Assembly: GCA_024752435.1 (NCBI GenBank)
Contig: CP103023.1
Coordinates: 2,108,001 to 2,172,000 of the forward strand
From: Allantophomopsis cytisporea
Taxonomy: Eukaryota > Ascomycota > Leotiomycetes > Phacidiales > Phacidiaceae
Reading direction: 5' to 3'
Length of the DNA: 64,000 nucleotides
A program made the translations under genes and the position numbers. Below, in pieces: positions 23,736 through 35,313 of this stretch; position 1 is the first letter of the stretch, and each line of letters begins with the position of its first letter. Under the pieces are notes generated by a model. That model saw only the letters and a list, made by a program, of their open reading frames with translations, was not told the origin of the DNA and did no database searches.

Positions 23736-26644
23736 TCATGTTTGCTGCATTCCCTGGGTACCTCCAATCTGCATCTTGACCTGAGCACGAGCCCAGCGAG
23801 CAGTATCGATGGTTCTTTGCGAAAAGTCTCTGTTGGTACGAGTCTCCTTGATCATGGCCATCAACCAATCAGCGCGGTAGAATGCGGAGAATTCGCCGTT
23901 AGGGAAGCACTCGGCAAGGTCACTAGAATAAGTTAGGAAAAGGCTCAATACCACGAGAACTAGGTAGAATACATACCCAATAACGCCCATAGATGATCTG
24001 AGAAGACCTTCGGTCTTGTTCTGATCAAGGAACACGATGTTCAGAAGCTGGAAGATCGACTCAACGTATGGCTGGAGCAAGGCATCTGGATACCGTTAGC
24101 ATGTTAAATACAAACAATCATAAGACCAACACGTACTCTTACCGTCAGCCTTCATAGCTGGAATAATACCACCCCATGCATCCATGATTCCCTCTCTGAG
24201 GGAGGTAACGTAATCAAACATCTCATATGATCCGTCCTGAGCAGCTTGAACGCTCGAGGCTTGCTGAAGGACTTGAGCAACCACAGAAAGGTAAGTCTCG
24301 AAGTGACCACCAATAGCGCCAGCGATATCACCGAAGCACTGAAGGATAGCTGGCTTGAATTGGTTGGCAAGGGCGGTGCTCTGCGAATAGTTAGTTTTTG
24401 ATATAATATGAAGATATATGTGGTGAAAAATTACTCTTAAGTTGTTCAATAAATAGTTCATGAATGTGTCACAGTATGGCTGGCATTGTTCACCCATGGA
24501 TCGAGTAATGTCACTGACAAGGCCAATAGCCATAGAGCAAAGAGATGGCTCTTCCTGGTTACCCAAAGCACTGTACAAGTATGGTGAAAATGCATCCATG
24601 TACTTGGCAAAGTCTTCTTCGAGGGCGTTGGCCAGAGAGCTGACAGTCGCGAATGCAGCATCTGGAACGCTGGATTTTGGTGCGGCGTGCTGAAGAACGG
24701 AAAGAAGGGCAGTCATGATGCGATCTGCTTGAGGAAGGATCTCCTTCTCGAGACGCTGGACAATAGCCATAACAACACTGCAGAGACTAGTTTGCATTTC
24801 TTCGAGAGTAATCTTGTCCTCAACAGACACAATCTGAGCCTGTAGCGGAATGGTCTCTTCCAAACGCTTGATGATGACATCAGATAAAGAGGCGACAATT
24901 GGGAGACTGTCTGAGGCCGAGTTCATGACAAAGGAATTAAGGACTTCGTAGGCGGCAGTGCGGAGCTGGTTATCAGCATCCGGTCTCTCCGTAACTTGGC
25001 AAAGATGAGTGATGCTGTCGTTGAAGTGCGGTGAGAGGGCATTCTCTTGACATCCAACATCTCCAGAGAAACGGTCTGCAAGGTTCATCAGAGCCCAGCA
25101 GCATGAAGCAGCCATCTTAGGGTTTTCGGACAATCCCTTGAACAGAGATGAAATCAAACGTGGAAGGTGTGCTTCTGGGTCAATGGCCTCAGAAACACAT
25201 TCGCAGATACGTCCAAGAGCATAAGCAGCAGAATCCTTGACCTGAAGGGTCTGGTCATCCATCATCTCAATAAGAACTGGAAGAGCCTGCTTGACGATTG
25301 GTGCAAGAGTCTTCTCATCTGGACCCTCCATAATAGCACCGAAGGCAGACACAGCAGCATCACGGTTGTGCCAGTCTGGGTTTCGAAGGTTGGCTTCAAC
25401 GAATGCGAGTACAGGTGGAATGATAAGACCACCAACAGATTGTGCGTAGAGCTGAAGAGATTGGTATGCAGCTCTAGAGATGTTGTATTCCTCATCAGTG
25501 GCATCCTCATCTTGCTTCGCTAGGAGCGTGAGAAGAACTGGGACAACCTCCACTGTTGCAACACGCGAGAAGTTGTAGTATGGCCTCATTTGCTCGGCAC
25601 CCTCGGCCTGAGCATTGTCATCCTCAATAGCGATTTCCTCCTCACAGACAGTACTCCAGAACTCAACAGCCAACTTTGCTACATCTTCCTCCTCGTTCTT
25701 CATGCCCATTATGGTAAGACCGAAGAGTGCCTTCTCCATATAGAAGCGCATCTTGTCGTAGTAAAGGGCCATAATTCTGTTTAAGCATCCAAAAGCACCC
25801 TGCTGTATTCTGGAATCTGGTGCTTGTGTGGCCTCGCAAATGACCTGCATAATATAGTTGCGCTCACCTTCGTTGTCGAAGTTGGTTTTAACGAATTCAA
25901 GGGAATCTCCAAGTGCTGAAATAGCTGCCAATCGAACCTCGAGGTTGGCTTCCTCTTTTCGTGCACCCTGCACGACCGCAGTCAAAATAGCATTTGAGTG
26001 TTGACTAAGACTCTCGCGGAGCTCGAAGTCCTCGCTCTCACAGATGAAACCAATAGCTGTCAAAGAAGCCTGCTTAAGGTGATCCGCACCCTCGCCAACA
26101 TTCTTGACCAAAGTTGGCATGAGCTCCGGCCATTGCTCGCGTGGGAGTTCGATAGCTGCGATCGAAGCGATGACCTGTGCCGCTGCTTGGCCAGCTTGGT
26201 TGTTGCTCGACGAGAGTGCGCCGAGAGCTAATTCCTTGACGCGAGCCTTTGTCTCTTGGCTGCTCTGTGTTAACCACTTCTCTTGTACTTCTTTGAGGCG
26301 GGCAAATTCGCGAGCAGAGAATGCGTTCTTGAGGGCAATACCAGCAGCAGCTCGAATGTGACCGGCAGCTTGCTCATTTGCTAGTTCTTGTACCAAAACT
26401 GTGAGGTATCCAGACTAGTACCACGTCACAAGTCAGTGCTTTTTTCCTTTGCAAACCTTGCTGAAATTATGGGTGACTTACGAAATCCGCGTCAGCAGCT
26501 TGTGTAAGTTGTTGCTCGGCATTGTGGCGAATGGCAGCATCTATGAAGCATCAGTCAGTCTTCATCGGATGCCAGAGGAAGTAATTAAGCTTGATATGAC
26601 TCACCTGGGGACAAGGTACTCTCGAGCACCTGGTTGACATCCAT
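23736..26644 (-). CDS. KAP95: Importin subunit beta-1 (karyopherin Kap95)
   Basis: Nuclear import receptor that binds importin-alpha/cargo, contacts FG-nucleoporins and is released by Ran-GTP. Six exons: 26644-26605, 26540-26482, 26414-24435, 24380-24143, 24085-23977 and 23922-23736 give 870 residues, matching the ~860-880 of the family. The N-terminus MDVNQVLESTLSPDAAIRHNAEQ is the importin-beta N-terminal (Ran-binding) HEAT repeat. HEAT motifs run throughout, including KDSAAYALGRICE and MNLADRFSG. The protein ends in GMQQT. The acidic loop region reads CEEEIAIEDDNAQAEG. The 54-bp fourth-exon-side intron (24381-24434) is stop-free and divisible by three, so unspliced mRNA would stay in frame there. 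Splice junctions restore conserved SMGVIGDLAE and MKADDALLQPY. Confidence 0.96.
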
Positions 26645-28020
26645 ATTTGCGGCTGTCCCTTGGGTACTTGTTTAATCGACGGAACTACTTCAAGAGATCG
26701 GCTGTTCCTACACGGAAAACAACCAAAAGCTGTAGGTGTATTCGTTTTAGTCGAAGAAGGCGTTTCGATGGCGAAATGAGTTCGCAGGCTGAGGTGGGGG
26801 TATGGAATCCAAGCGAACTCTGTGGGAGTAAGGTGGAAGATTCAAGATTCCGGCAGGCTACTACAGGTTTTGAGACTGTTTTGAAGTAGTCCTCAAGACT
26901 TGCGTGTATCAAAAGGAATGTGCAGAAACCGCGGAAGAGAATACTCGTGTGACTTTCGTTATTTGTGAAATTTGAAATGCGAGCGTGTTCGCACCAGCAC
27001 GATCTCGAATTCTATATTGTTTGGGTTGAGGTCCCGCAGCTCGCGCTAGTTCTGAAAGACGCGGCTAGCGAACGAATAAAACCGCACATAGAGCTGTAGG
27101 ACAGCAAATGCACGTGAATTGAAGCTGTGAGAGAGGGGCCCCTGACTTCAGGTTTGCATGCACCTAGCAACGGATTAGATAAGTCAAAGAGAGAAGTTTT
27201 TCCACGTAGCAACGAGCACGGTGTTTTGTTTTGTTTTCTTGTTTTTTTTTTCTTTCGAAGTTGTTACATATTTGACTTGGTCTTATTGTGCATAATTCAA
27301 TCTATACATAAAAGTACAAAATATGTGTATTACAGTCACAATAAAGTAGAATCACCATGGGATCTTGAAGCTCAAATTAGCAAGCACAGAATACTCTGAC
27401 ACTTACAAGAGCTAGATGACACAGCTGGTTGGCATATATACTTTTCTGTTGCATATAAAGCCAATCAATTTTTCGCATTCCATTTCTGCATAAGACATAT
27501 CAAAGTTCACATCCTGGCTATCCGCCTAATCTCTTGCCCTAAAGCACGACCACACGTAGTAGGCATCCTCCATAATTGAGCATTAAGATTGCTGGGTATG
27601 GTAGCTATCATAGATCCGTTGGTACATAGCTGCTGTTGCTGCAAGGTCAGCATGAACAATACCCACTGCACTCCGTACCTGGGTAACGAATAATTAAGTG
27701 AATCATGCCTTATTGTTGGAATCACTTGCTCAGGCAGATAAAACAGACCTAGGTAATCAACCCCTCACATGGTCACCTGTGCTGAAGCATCCTCGGAGGG
27801 AGGTCAACGTACCATTTCTATCTAGTGTGTTCAAGTAAGATAAACCAAAACATCATATTTTCATTTTCATCTGGTACATACAAGTTTACTTAATCGCTTA
27901 CCAGAATCTCTTGTTTTTCCATCATTACAGGTAAAGAATAATTGATCTCTGAACTGCTAACCAAGGATGCTTTTATTCACTCCAGTAAACAGAACGAAGA
28001 ATCCCATTTGCCCTCCTAAT
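26645..28020. other. Intergenic region between KAP95 and LEU4
   Basis: KAP95 promoter and leader plus the 3' flank of LEU4. A T-rich run with G and C interruptions lies at about 27223-27256. No gene or RNA seen. Confidence 0.5.
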
Positions 28021-30027
28021 TTACATGTCGTTGGCCTTGGCCTCCAGAACTGACACAGCATCTGGGCCACTCTTAGGAGCACCATTTGGCTTAGGGGTAT
28101 CAAGACTACTTCTCTCAATATCCTGGCTAGGAATGGAGCCGTGCTGGGCTGGTCTGAAAGGATTTGGGGTATTTGGTCTTGTCGAGATGAAGTTGGACGC
28201 AGCAGATAGCATTGCAATAAGGGAAGACTGAACGACATCCTCATGAATACCAACACCCCATACCTTCTGCGATGATCCGGCAGCAGTGCACTCAATGTAA
28301 GTGGCAGCCTTAACATCACGTCCTCCACCAATCGCATGTTCCTTGTAGTCTGCAACGTCGAGCTCGATGCCCACGGAGATCAGAGCGTTAGCAAGGGAGG
28401 AAATTGGCCCGTTACCAGTGCCCTTGACCTTGTGCTCCTCGCCATCAATTGCAATGACACCCTCAAAGCGTCGCTTGAGGTTCTTGGTATCTTGCGACTT
28501 GCCCGGTGCTGGTGGAGCTGGGCTAGCATCACGCTCGGTGGAAATGGTATAATCGATAAGAGTAAATCGTGGGTTCTCCTTGAGGTAATAGGTTTGCTCG
28601 AAAAGATCTGAGATCTCGGCAGAAAGAAGTTCTCGGCCAACTTGGTCTGCTCGCTTTTGAACAACCTTGCTGAAAGCGACTTGAAGACCTCTAGGCAAAT
28701 CAAGTTCCAAGTTTCTGAGGATAATCCAGGCAGCTCCACCCTTTCCTGACTGTGAGTTCACACGAATGATTGCCTCGTATGTGCGCCCAATGTCCTGTGG
28801 GTCGAGTGGAAGGTATGGGATTTGCCAGTGAGTGTTATCATCTGCACCAGCCTGTTTTCGAAGAGAGAAGCCCTTCTTGATGGCATCTTGATGAGAGCCA
28901 CTAAAGGCACATACGACAAGAGAACCACCATAGGGTGCTCGCGGATGCACTGGGATCTTGTTGCTTACTTCCACAGTATCGATAACACGGCCGAGATCGG
29001 AGAAGTCAATTTGTGGGTGAATACCCTGGGTGTAAAGGTTTAGGGCCAAGGTAACGAGATCGACGTTTCCAGTACGCTCTCCGTTGCCAAAAAGACATCC
29101 CTCTACTCTGTCGGCACCGGCCATCTGGGCAAGCTCTGCGGCTGCGACAGCGCACCCTCTGTCGTTGTGTGGATGTAAGGAGACAGAGATCTTCTCTCTC
29201 TCTGAGATGTGAGTACAGAAGTATTCGATCTGATCCGCATATACGTTTGGAGTCGACATCTCAACAGTAGCAGGAAGGTTAAAAATAATTGGGTTCTCTA
29301 CAGATGGCTCCCATGCAGCCTTGACCGCCTCACAGATTCTGATGACGAATTCTGGATTCGAGTCAGAGAAAGTTTCTGGGCTGAACTCGTATGCCCACTC
29401 AGTACCAGCCTGAGATGGGTCATCCTTGGTAATCGATCTGGCGTATTTTGTGCACTTCACAGCCAACTCGACACTTTCATCCTCAGTCAGGCCAAATACG
29501 ATCCTCTGGAAACACTCGCTGGTAGCAAGGTAGAGATGTAGAATAGCCTTCTTTGCGCCCTTGAGAGACTCAACCGTTCGCTTGATAAGCTCTTCACGAC
29601 AGGGTGAAAGGACTTGGAGCCAAACATCATCTGGTGTTGCGCCGGGGGTCTCGACGAGGCGTCTTGTGAAATCGAAATCCGTTTGTGAGGCTGAAGGGAA
29701 AGAAACCTCAATCTCCTTATAACCAAGGTCGACCAACATCTTGAAGTACTTCCATTTTTGCTCTCCATCCTATAAAAGTTTAGTAGAGAACATAGTCAGA
29801 AAGTGTCTTGGAGGATTGTACCATAGGATCAACCAGACTCTGGTTACCGTCTCTCAGATCGGTAGCCAACCAGCGCGGTGGCTTGTCGATGGTCTTATTT
29901 GGCCATTGTCTGTTTTCGAGTTTAAGAGGAGGAAACCTCTTGTACTTCTTCGAGGGATCCGCAAGCCTATGACATATATGTTTAACATCGTGATAAAAAT
30001 TTATAGATCCAGTACTTACATTGGCAT
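28021..30027 (-). CDS. LEU4: 2-isopropylmalate synthase (leucine biosynthesis)
   Basis: Condenses acetyl-CoA with 2-ketoisovalerate, the first committed step of leucine synthesis. Exons 30027-30020, 29966-29822 and 29769-28021 give 633 residues. Exon 1 is only 8 bases (Met-Pro plus two bases of Met3). It splices to give MPMLADPSKKYKRFPP, the conserved start of the family. Catalytic HMGL-like TIM barrel: LRDGNQ metal/substrate motif near residue 42, HPHNDRG metal ligands, GNGERTGN. The C-terminal LeuA regulatory domain (about residues 440-590), site of leucine feedback inhibition, includes KGTGNGPISSLANAL. No cleavable presequence is obvious from this start; yeast LEU4 makes both mitochondrial and cytosolic forms, so localisation is open. 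A CPC1/GCN4-type site lies upstream. Confidence 0.96.
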
Positions 30028-30746
30028 ATTGAAAAAGGGAGATGTATGAGGTAGTGTGAATTGAGTGTGTGAATTTCTGAACCAGAAGCAAATAGTCTGA
30101 TCAACAGCTGGTCAATGTCGTTTTATATTAAGGGAGGCTATGACGATAATTCGCACTCTTGCCATTCAAAGGGCGCGCGTATTGAGTCACATTAAAAGAA
30201 TTTGGCTCGGTTAAGGCGGGGCTGACATTTGGCCTTGTGGGTTGAAGGGGGACATAAGTGCCTTCTCCGTCGGGGAAAACAATTACATTCCCGTCCGAAG
30301 GCCATATCAGATTGTAGAGGGTTCAATTGTGGTATTCAATGTTCTGCCTGAGACAGATCCGTCCTTATGGAACCTTTGCAAGTAAATGGGTTCCCTACCT
30401 TATGCTTTTCATTGAAACTTTTGACGTGAGTTGCCAGGCACAAATAATTCCAATCGCTTGGAACCCCTGTACTTAAATCGTTATTCTCATTCTCGTCTAC
30501 GCTTTCTGTCACGACATGTAGCTGTCTCGGGTAGCACAGGGTAGAAGAGGCTCAAGCTCATCTTGAATTCTCCGAGATACAAGGAACTGCTTTATCATTA
30601 GATAATAATTTGATATCTTTATCCACAGGGGAAAAAATCTAATTGCTGATCTGAAATAACCAAAATATAGTTCATCTTCTACCCTCTTATGCTATGTGAA
30701 TGGTAATTGATGCGTTTATATAGTACAATAATTGTAAGCCACACAT
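30028..30746. other. LEU4 promoter region and 3' flank of the UPF0303 gene
   Basis: Contains the TGAGTCA element and a CCGTCGG half-palindrome at 30267-30273. No gene seen. The LEU4 leader is short of obvious TATA; several AT-rich patches lie at 30590-30720. Confidence 0.5.
30183..30189 (+). promoter_or_regulatory. GCN4/CPC1-type element TGAGTCA upstream of LEU4
   Basis: TGAGTCA is the exact 7-mer bound by Gcn4 and its filamentous orthologs CPC1/CpcA. It lies 156 bp upstream of the LEU4 start codon, a typical distance. Cross-pathway control of LEU4 is well known in yeast; regulation here is inferred. Confidence 0.65.
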
Positions 30747-31291
30747 TTAAACCGTCTTGCCAAGTAACTCCTCAATTGTCTCGACGATAACCTCATGATC
30801 CTCCTCTTGCTTCAAGCCACTGACAATGACGACTGCCACAACTCCCTCTACTCCCTGTACTCGGATTGGAATGCCCCCTCCATGGATTGCGTATTCGCCG
30901 CCCTTATCCCCAAGTCCGTACTTGGCTGCAAAGGCATTCTCATCACCACCCATCTTGACGCCCATGTAATAACTCGAACAGCCAAATCTGAGGACAGTCT
31001 TGCGCTTTCTTGCAACCCATATATCGTTATCTGGGCTAACTCCAGACTTGGTGGCAGTGTGAAAGAGTAATTGATTGCTGTTTGCCAGAGCGATGTTGAT
31101 AACGACCGGTTTGGGAAAAGGTAAGAGACGAGCTCTCAAAGCCGTACCAAGAGTCCATGCATCGTCAACAGTGAAGTGTGGATAAGTTAAAGATAATTCG
31201 GACTTGGCAATTACATCGAGCTGGGGGGAGTAATCATGTTAGCATAGAGCAATTAAAGATTAGAAGAAAAATACACAATGTAGAACAGCAT
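30747..31291 (-). CDS. UPF0303 / heme-degrading-domain protein (HbpS-like fold)
   Basis: Family related to yeast YBR137W and to bacterial HbpS-type heme-interacting proteins; biochemical role in fungi unclear. The main exon 31220-30747 is secure and encodes PHFTVDDAWTLG, a conserved block, then VVINIALANSNQLLFHTATKSG, NDIWVARKRKTVLRF, SSYYMG and SGLKQEEDHE, all hallmark motifs. The first exon is uncertain. I propose 31291-31277 (MLFYI) joined over a 56-bp intron that has a GCTAAC branch site and a CCCCCCAG acceptor, giving 162 residues. An alternative first exon may lie further upstream (31470-31557). Family length is about 160-180. Confidence 0.8.
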
Positions 31292-31330
31292 TTTGGATTG
31301 CAGCTCGAAGCCTCCTCCCCTCAGCCCATC

Positions 31331-31364
31331 ACTGACTGACCGACTGACTGGCTGACTGACTGAG
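31331..31364 (+). repeat. Tetranucleotide ACTG microsatellite
   Basis: Eight ACTG-like units (six perfect, plus ACCG and GCTG), ending in AG. Immediately upstream of the proposed first exon of the UPF0303 gene. Confidence 0.85.
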
Positions 31365-32739
31365 TATCTCCCAAAGATTGAGCGGCTCGGGTCACAGGTT
31401 GTTGAGGTTGCGCTATAGTATCCCTTGCATTGCTTTATTTATGGAGGAGGGGGGCATGTCACCCTGCTCTTCTCCGTGACGAATAAGAAATATTGGTAAA
31501 CTAACATCCTTTGCTGCTGCACGAACTGGCTTGAAGCCTTGGCTTGTGTTTCCTGACATCTTGATAAAGAATGCTTGAGGAGTAGTTGGGGAAGTTGGAG
31601 ACGAGTAGACGTTTCGAAGACGTCGCTTCTGAGAGGATGAGTGGGACAAGTGTGGCAGAATCGCCGGTTATCATCAATCAATCAATCAGTCAATCATGGA
31701 TCTTTGACATACAGCCTCATGTTTTTGTGTCCGAGCGAACCTCGCTGGCATAAGGTTGGTAATAAACGGAACTTATGAGGCTTGAGGTACATCAGATACA
31801 TCCCTAACTTGCGAGAACAACTCCTGTTACAACGTGCAGCGTGTACATGTGTCTTTATCTATGCAATGCAGTAGGAGTTTGTGCGTCGTGTTCTGAGCAA
31901 TGTTGTACGCTGTACACGATTTACGATCTTATCTAATTGACCGAGGAGCATTGACACGGCGTTTGTCTTATCATTGCCCCTCCACCTCCAAAACTATGAG
32001 CTGTAACCTTACTCCATGATCATCCATACCTAAGTCAAATGAAGGTCCGTGTAGACCTCCTACCTACATATACCGGATCGTAAGTTATTCTAGGCTTGGA
32101 ACAATGCCATCTTACGATTATCTGACACCTGGGGCAATCCAAATCCTTACTCTAATAATGGCAGAAAACAAGTTGCAGGGATGTCATCGTCCTCCGGAAT
32201 AGAAGCATGTTCTGATTAAGTGCATATGTCTGGATAGGAAATAGGTATGTACATATGCATATCATATACTACCATACCAAGCTGTTACTGCAACAATCAT
32301 CAGAGTTCCTTCATGTATGTATGCACATATGTAGGTACATGTGTATTTACACCAGCAGTCGGATCTCAAGTTGCACAAAATGAGCACGCTGCAGAAGTTC
32401 TCGCTGAGCCCTGTCATTATTTCTTGCCATCCATCACCATCGGATTGCCGCGTCAGACGACAGTGCAATAAAATGCTCATTCAGCATGATGAACGTTTCA
32501 AGTGATCAAGGTGGTCCGGCGTGCAGCCGTAGGCGGTGTGAGTCTGTTCGAGGACCCTGTTGGACCATACAGGCCTAAGAGTGAGATAAGTTAGTTTTGT
32601 AACGTGAAGTGGTATCCGAGACCAAACCGTTAGAATAATTTGCTTCTCTTCCCGCCCTTCAAGTCATCTTCTCATCTTTTTCCATCTATAACCAGCACCA
32701 TGCAATAGAAAATCACAGATAGCTCTAGTACATCCTTTG

Positions 32740-32796
32740 GTATTTATCTTTCCTGTGGTTGTCACTACATGTAGCTAACTTATTCTATCCATATAG
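32740..32796 (+). other. Probable 5'-UTR intron of the lactone oxidase gene
   Basis: A GTATTT donor, GCTAAC branch site (32773-32778) and ATATAG acceptor give a 57-bp intron ending 25 bases before the ATG at 32822. Without it, the reading frame upstream of the ATG would appear open, which could mislead a gene caller into a longer N-terminus. Confidence 0.5.
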
Positions 32797-32821
32797 GCTA
32801 GATCTCAAATTTATCATCGCC

Positions 32822-34486
32822 ATGGATCCCATCATAATCGCAGAGCTCGAGAAATTCGACGACTCTATTCCATTCCGCGCAAGTCGAAACTATGCCCATG
32901 CAACATGGGCGAAGACCTTTCACTCCTCCCCAGAACTTTACATCAGACCGCAGTCCACTGCAGAGATCCAAAAGGCTGTTAACCTCGCACGAAGATGCCG
33001 AAGACGTATCACAACAGTAGGCTGCGGTCACTCTCCTTCCGATATCACCTGCACGTCCAGCTGGCTTATGAACCTTGATGATTACAATAAGATCATCTCG
33101 GTGGATAAGGAGAATCACACTGTTGTACTACAGGCTGGTATCAGACTGTACCAACTCGGCGAAGAATTGGACAAGCTTGGTATGGCTATGCCCAATCTGG
33201 GCAGTATCAACCAGCAATCCATCGCAGGCGCAATCTCAACAGGTACCCATGGAAGTACACTTCGTCATGGTATTTTGTCGGAATCTGTACTTTCCTTGCG
33301 TATCGTGCTCTCGAACGGCCAGTCGGTTCTTTGTTCTAGTGAACAGAACACCTCGCTCTTCCGTGCATCCCTCATCTCTCTTGGCGCGCTTGGTATTATT
33401 TCAGAAATCACTTTCAAAGCTGTTCCATCGTACACTCTCCACTGGGACCAGGTTATAAACTCGGATGCGCACATGCTCTCAAGATGGAATACAGATCTTT
33501 GGACACAAACCGAGTTCATCCGTGTTTGGTGGTTTCCATATACCCGCCGGGCAACCATCTGGACTGCAGAGAAGACTGATGCACCAATGAAGCAACCACC
33601 CCCATCTTACTATGATGCTTGGCTCGGATATCATGTTTACCACAACCTCTTGTACTTCGCCCAGTATGTACCAAAGATTTTGCCATGGGTAGAGTGGTTC
33701 GTCTTTGGAATGCAATATGGTTTCGCAAATGGCAGCACCATTTCTGGCACTCAGCCATCCCGACAGGCCCTTCTCATGAACTGTCTGTACAGCCAGTATG
33801 TTAACGAATGGGTCATCCCGTTGGAAAAGGGCCCAGAGGCCATCCTTAGACTTTCATCCTGGCTCAATCACCTCCCAAAATCCGATCCACAATACGTCGA
33901 TCATGGTATCCCATATTCCGCTGAGGGTCTTTACGTCCATGCTCCTCTCGAAGTCCGTGTTTCGGATGGAACACTCAACCGTCATCATGGATGTCGCCCT
34001 TACCTTGACCCGACAACTAAGGCAGGACCAACTCTCTACCTAAATGCCACCCTTTACAGACCATATGGTATGGATCCGCCATGCCGAGCTCGCTACTATC
34101 AAGGTTTTGAATATCTCATGCGCGAGCTGGGAGGTAAGCCTCACTGGGCGAAGAACTTCGAGACCACTGGAGCTGAGATTGAGGAAATGTATGGCGAGAA
34201 CCTCACAGAATGGAGACAAGTTCGCCAGGAAGCTGATCCTGAGGGCATGTTTGTTGGAGAATGGCATAGAAAACTCCTCTTGGGTGATAGCAGCAGATTA
34301 CCGCTTGAGGAGACCGAGATCGGTAGAGAGAAGGCACAAGGAGGTGGTATGAAGGTCTTGGGCAAGATCTTTGGCGAGGAGGTAAAGGAAAGCGAAGAAA
34401 TGAAAGGAAGCAGCAGCGAAGAGAGCTTTCATGTAATGCATGAGGCTGAGGCCAGTTTACTTCTTCCTCACAAGCGTGCTAACTAA
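32822..34486 (+). CDS. ALO1: D-arabinono-1,4-lactone oxidase (FAD-linked)
   Basis: Oxidises D-arabinono-1,4-lactone to D-erythroascorbate, the fungal ascorbate analogue, at the mitochondrial outer membrane in yeast. Intron-less coding region, 554 residues. The PCMH-type FAD domain covers about 20-190, with RPQSTAEIQKAVNLAR, VGCGHSPSD (the His is the expected covalent flavin ligand) and STGTHGSTLRHG. The ALO C-terminal domain carries the family signature GKPHWAKNF (HWAK) near residue 440 and ends with DPEGMFVGEWHRK. A low-complexity acidic tail of ~50 residues follows. Start chosen at MDPIIIAEL because the preceding in-frame codons fall in a probable leader intron. Very similar oxidases (L-gulono/galactono-lactone) are the main alternative. 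Confidence 0.92.
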   Translation: MDPIIIAELEKFDDSIPFRASRNYAHATWAKTFHSSPELYIRPQSTAEIQKAVNLARRCRRRITTVGCGHSPSDITCTSSWLMNLDDYNKIISVDKENHTVVLQAGIRLYQLGEELDKLGMAMPNLGSINQQSIAGAISTGTHGSTLRHGILSESVLSLRIVLSNGQSVLCSSEQNTSLFRASLISLGALGIISEITFKAVPSYTLHWDQVINSDAHMLSRWNTDLWTQTEFIRVWWFPYTRRATIWTAEKTDAPMKQPPPSYYDAWLGYHVYHNLLYFAQYVPKILPWVEWFVFGMQYGFANGSTISGTQPSRQALLMNCLYSQYVNEWVIPLEKGPEAILRLSSWLNHLPKSDPQYVDHGIPYSAEGLYVHAPLEVRVSDGTLNRHHGCRPYLDPTTKAGPTLYLNATLYRPYGMDPPCRARYYQGFEYLMRELGGKPHWAKNFETTGAEIEEMYGENLTEWRQVRQEADPEGMFVGEWHRKLLLGDSSRLPLEETEIGREKAQGGGMKVLGKIFGEEVKESEEMKGSSSEESFHVMHEAEASLLLPHKRAN

Positions 34487-35313
34487 AGGTTCAAATCTCA
34501 GAAAAATTACATTTATTATGTATATATTGTACATAACTGAGTATATTCACGATGGAATATGGCGATCGATATGAAAATTATGAATTTTATTCTCAGAACT
34601 GTTACTTCCGGTGTTCTTGCTATGTCTCGTTTGATGTTCTCCAACTGAAACGTCTTGGACTGGAACAGCAGCAAATACACTAAACACTTATGATAAGACA
34701 CTGTAATTGTTAAGCTTGGAATACCAACAATTATGGGAACTCTTACCTTGGATTTGGGCCCAGATAATAATAGCTAGATATCTATTCGTTCTACTTTGTA
34801 CAAAACATACAAAAGTCTCGAATCAATAGCGGAATTGATCCTAACGGCTGCTTAACAAATGCCGGAAAGTGGTTGGCCAACTCTGCTTTACGGATGGTGG
34901 GGGGCCAGTGGATGCTGCGGAAGCTACGGAATTGCCGTGGTAAATGTCCGCATCCAAGCTACCTGGCTAAGATCCATCACAGCTCCGGCTGTCCCTCAAA
35001 CACAAAGCAATGAACTTAATAGAATACTGCAGATCTGCACGCTCCATAATATGACATGGATGATTATTGATTCTTAGTGATAGCTTACTACGCATTCGAA
35101 ATCACTAACATCGTTTCAATATCAAATTCCGCAGAAAATGCCGTGGGTTCGAATACATAAAGGAGTACACATAGTACGTACTACGTAGTTATCGAGCCTT
35201 TACCCCACCATACCCCACATCCATCATAAGTTGATAGACCACCCATACTGCTGTTCATCAGCTCCTCGAAAGCAATAGACAAAGTCAACAATAGCAGGAA
35301 TTGCTTGCCCATT
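34487..35313. other. Intergenic region between ALO1 and the dioxygenase
   Basis: ALO1 3' flank and dioxygenase promoter. Short GTACGTACTACGTA-type palindromic sequence near 35174-35189. No gene or tRNA seen. Confidence 0.5.

Larger units (their letters stand above)
31292..32821. other. Divergent intergenic region with microsatellites
   Basis: Between the UPF0303 gene (minus) and ALO1 (plus). It holds an ACTG tract, a short ATCA array at 31674-31697 and TACATATG-rich sequence at 32247-32342. The open frame at 31413-31649 could include a distal first exon of the UPF0303 gene but has no firm support. Confidence 0.5.

Noticed and set aside
30261..30280. CCGTCGG palindromic core upstream of LEU4 as a Leu3 binding site
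   Set aside because: Leu3 needs two CCG/CGG half-sites four bases apart (CCGGNNCCGG); here the spacing is one base.
31413..31649. 78-codon minus-strand frame as a separate gene
   Set aside because: Too short and without a domain; at most it includes a distal first exon of the UPF0303 gene.
35085..35155. tRNA-like B-box (GGTTCGAATAC) near 35141
   Set aside because: No matching A-box at the right spacing and the flanks do not pair as an acceptor stem.
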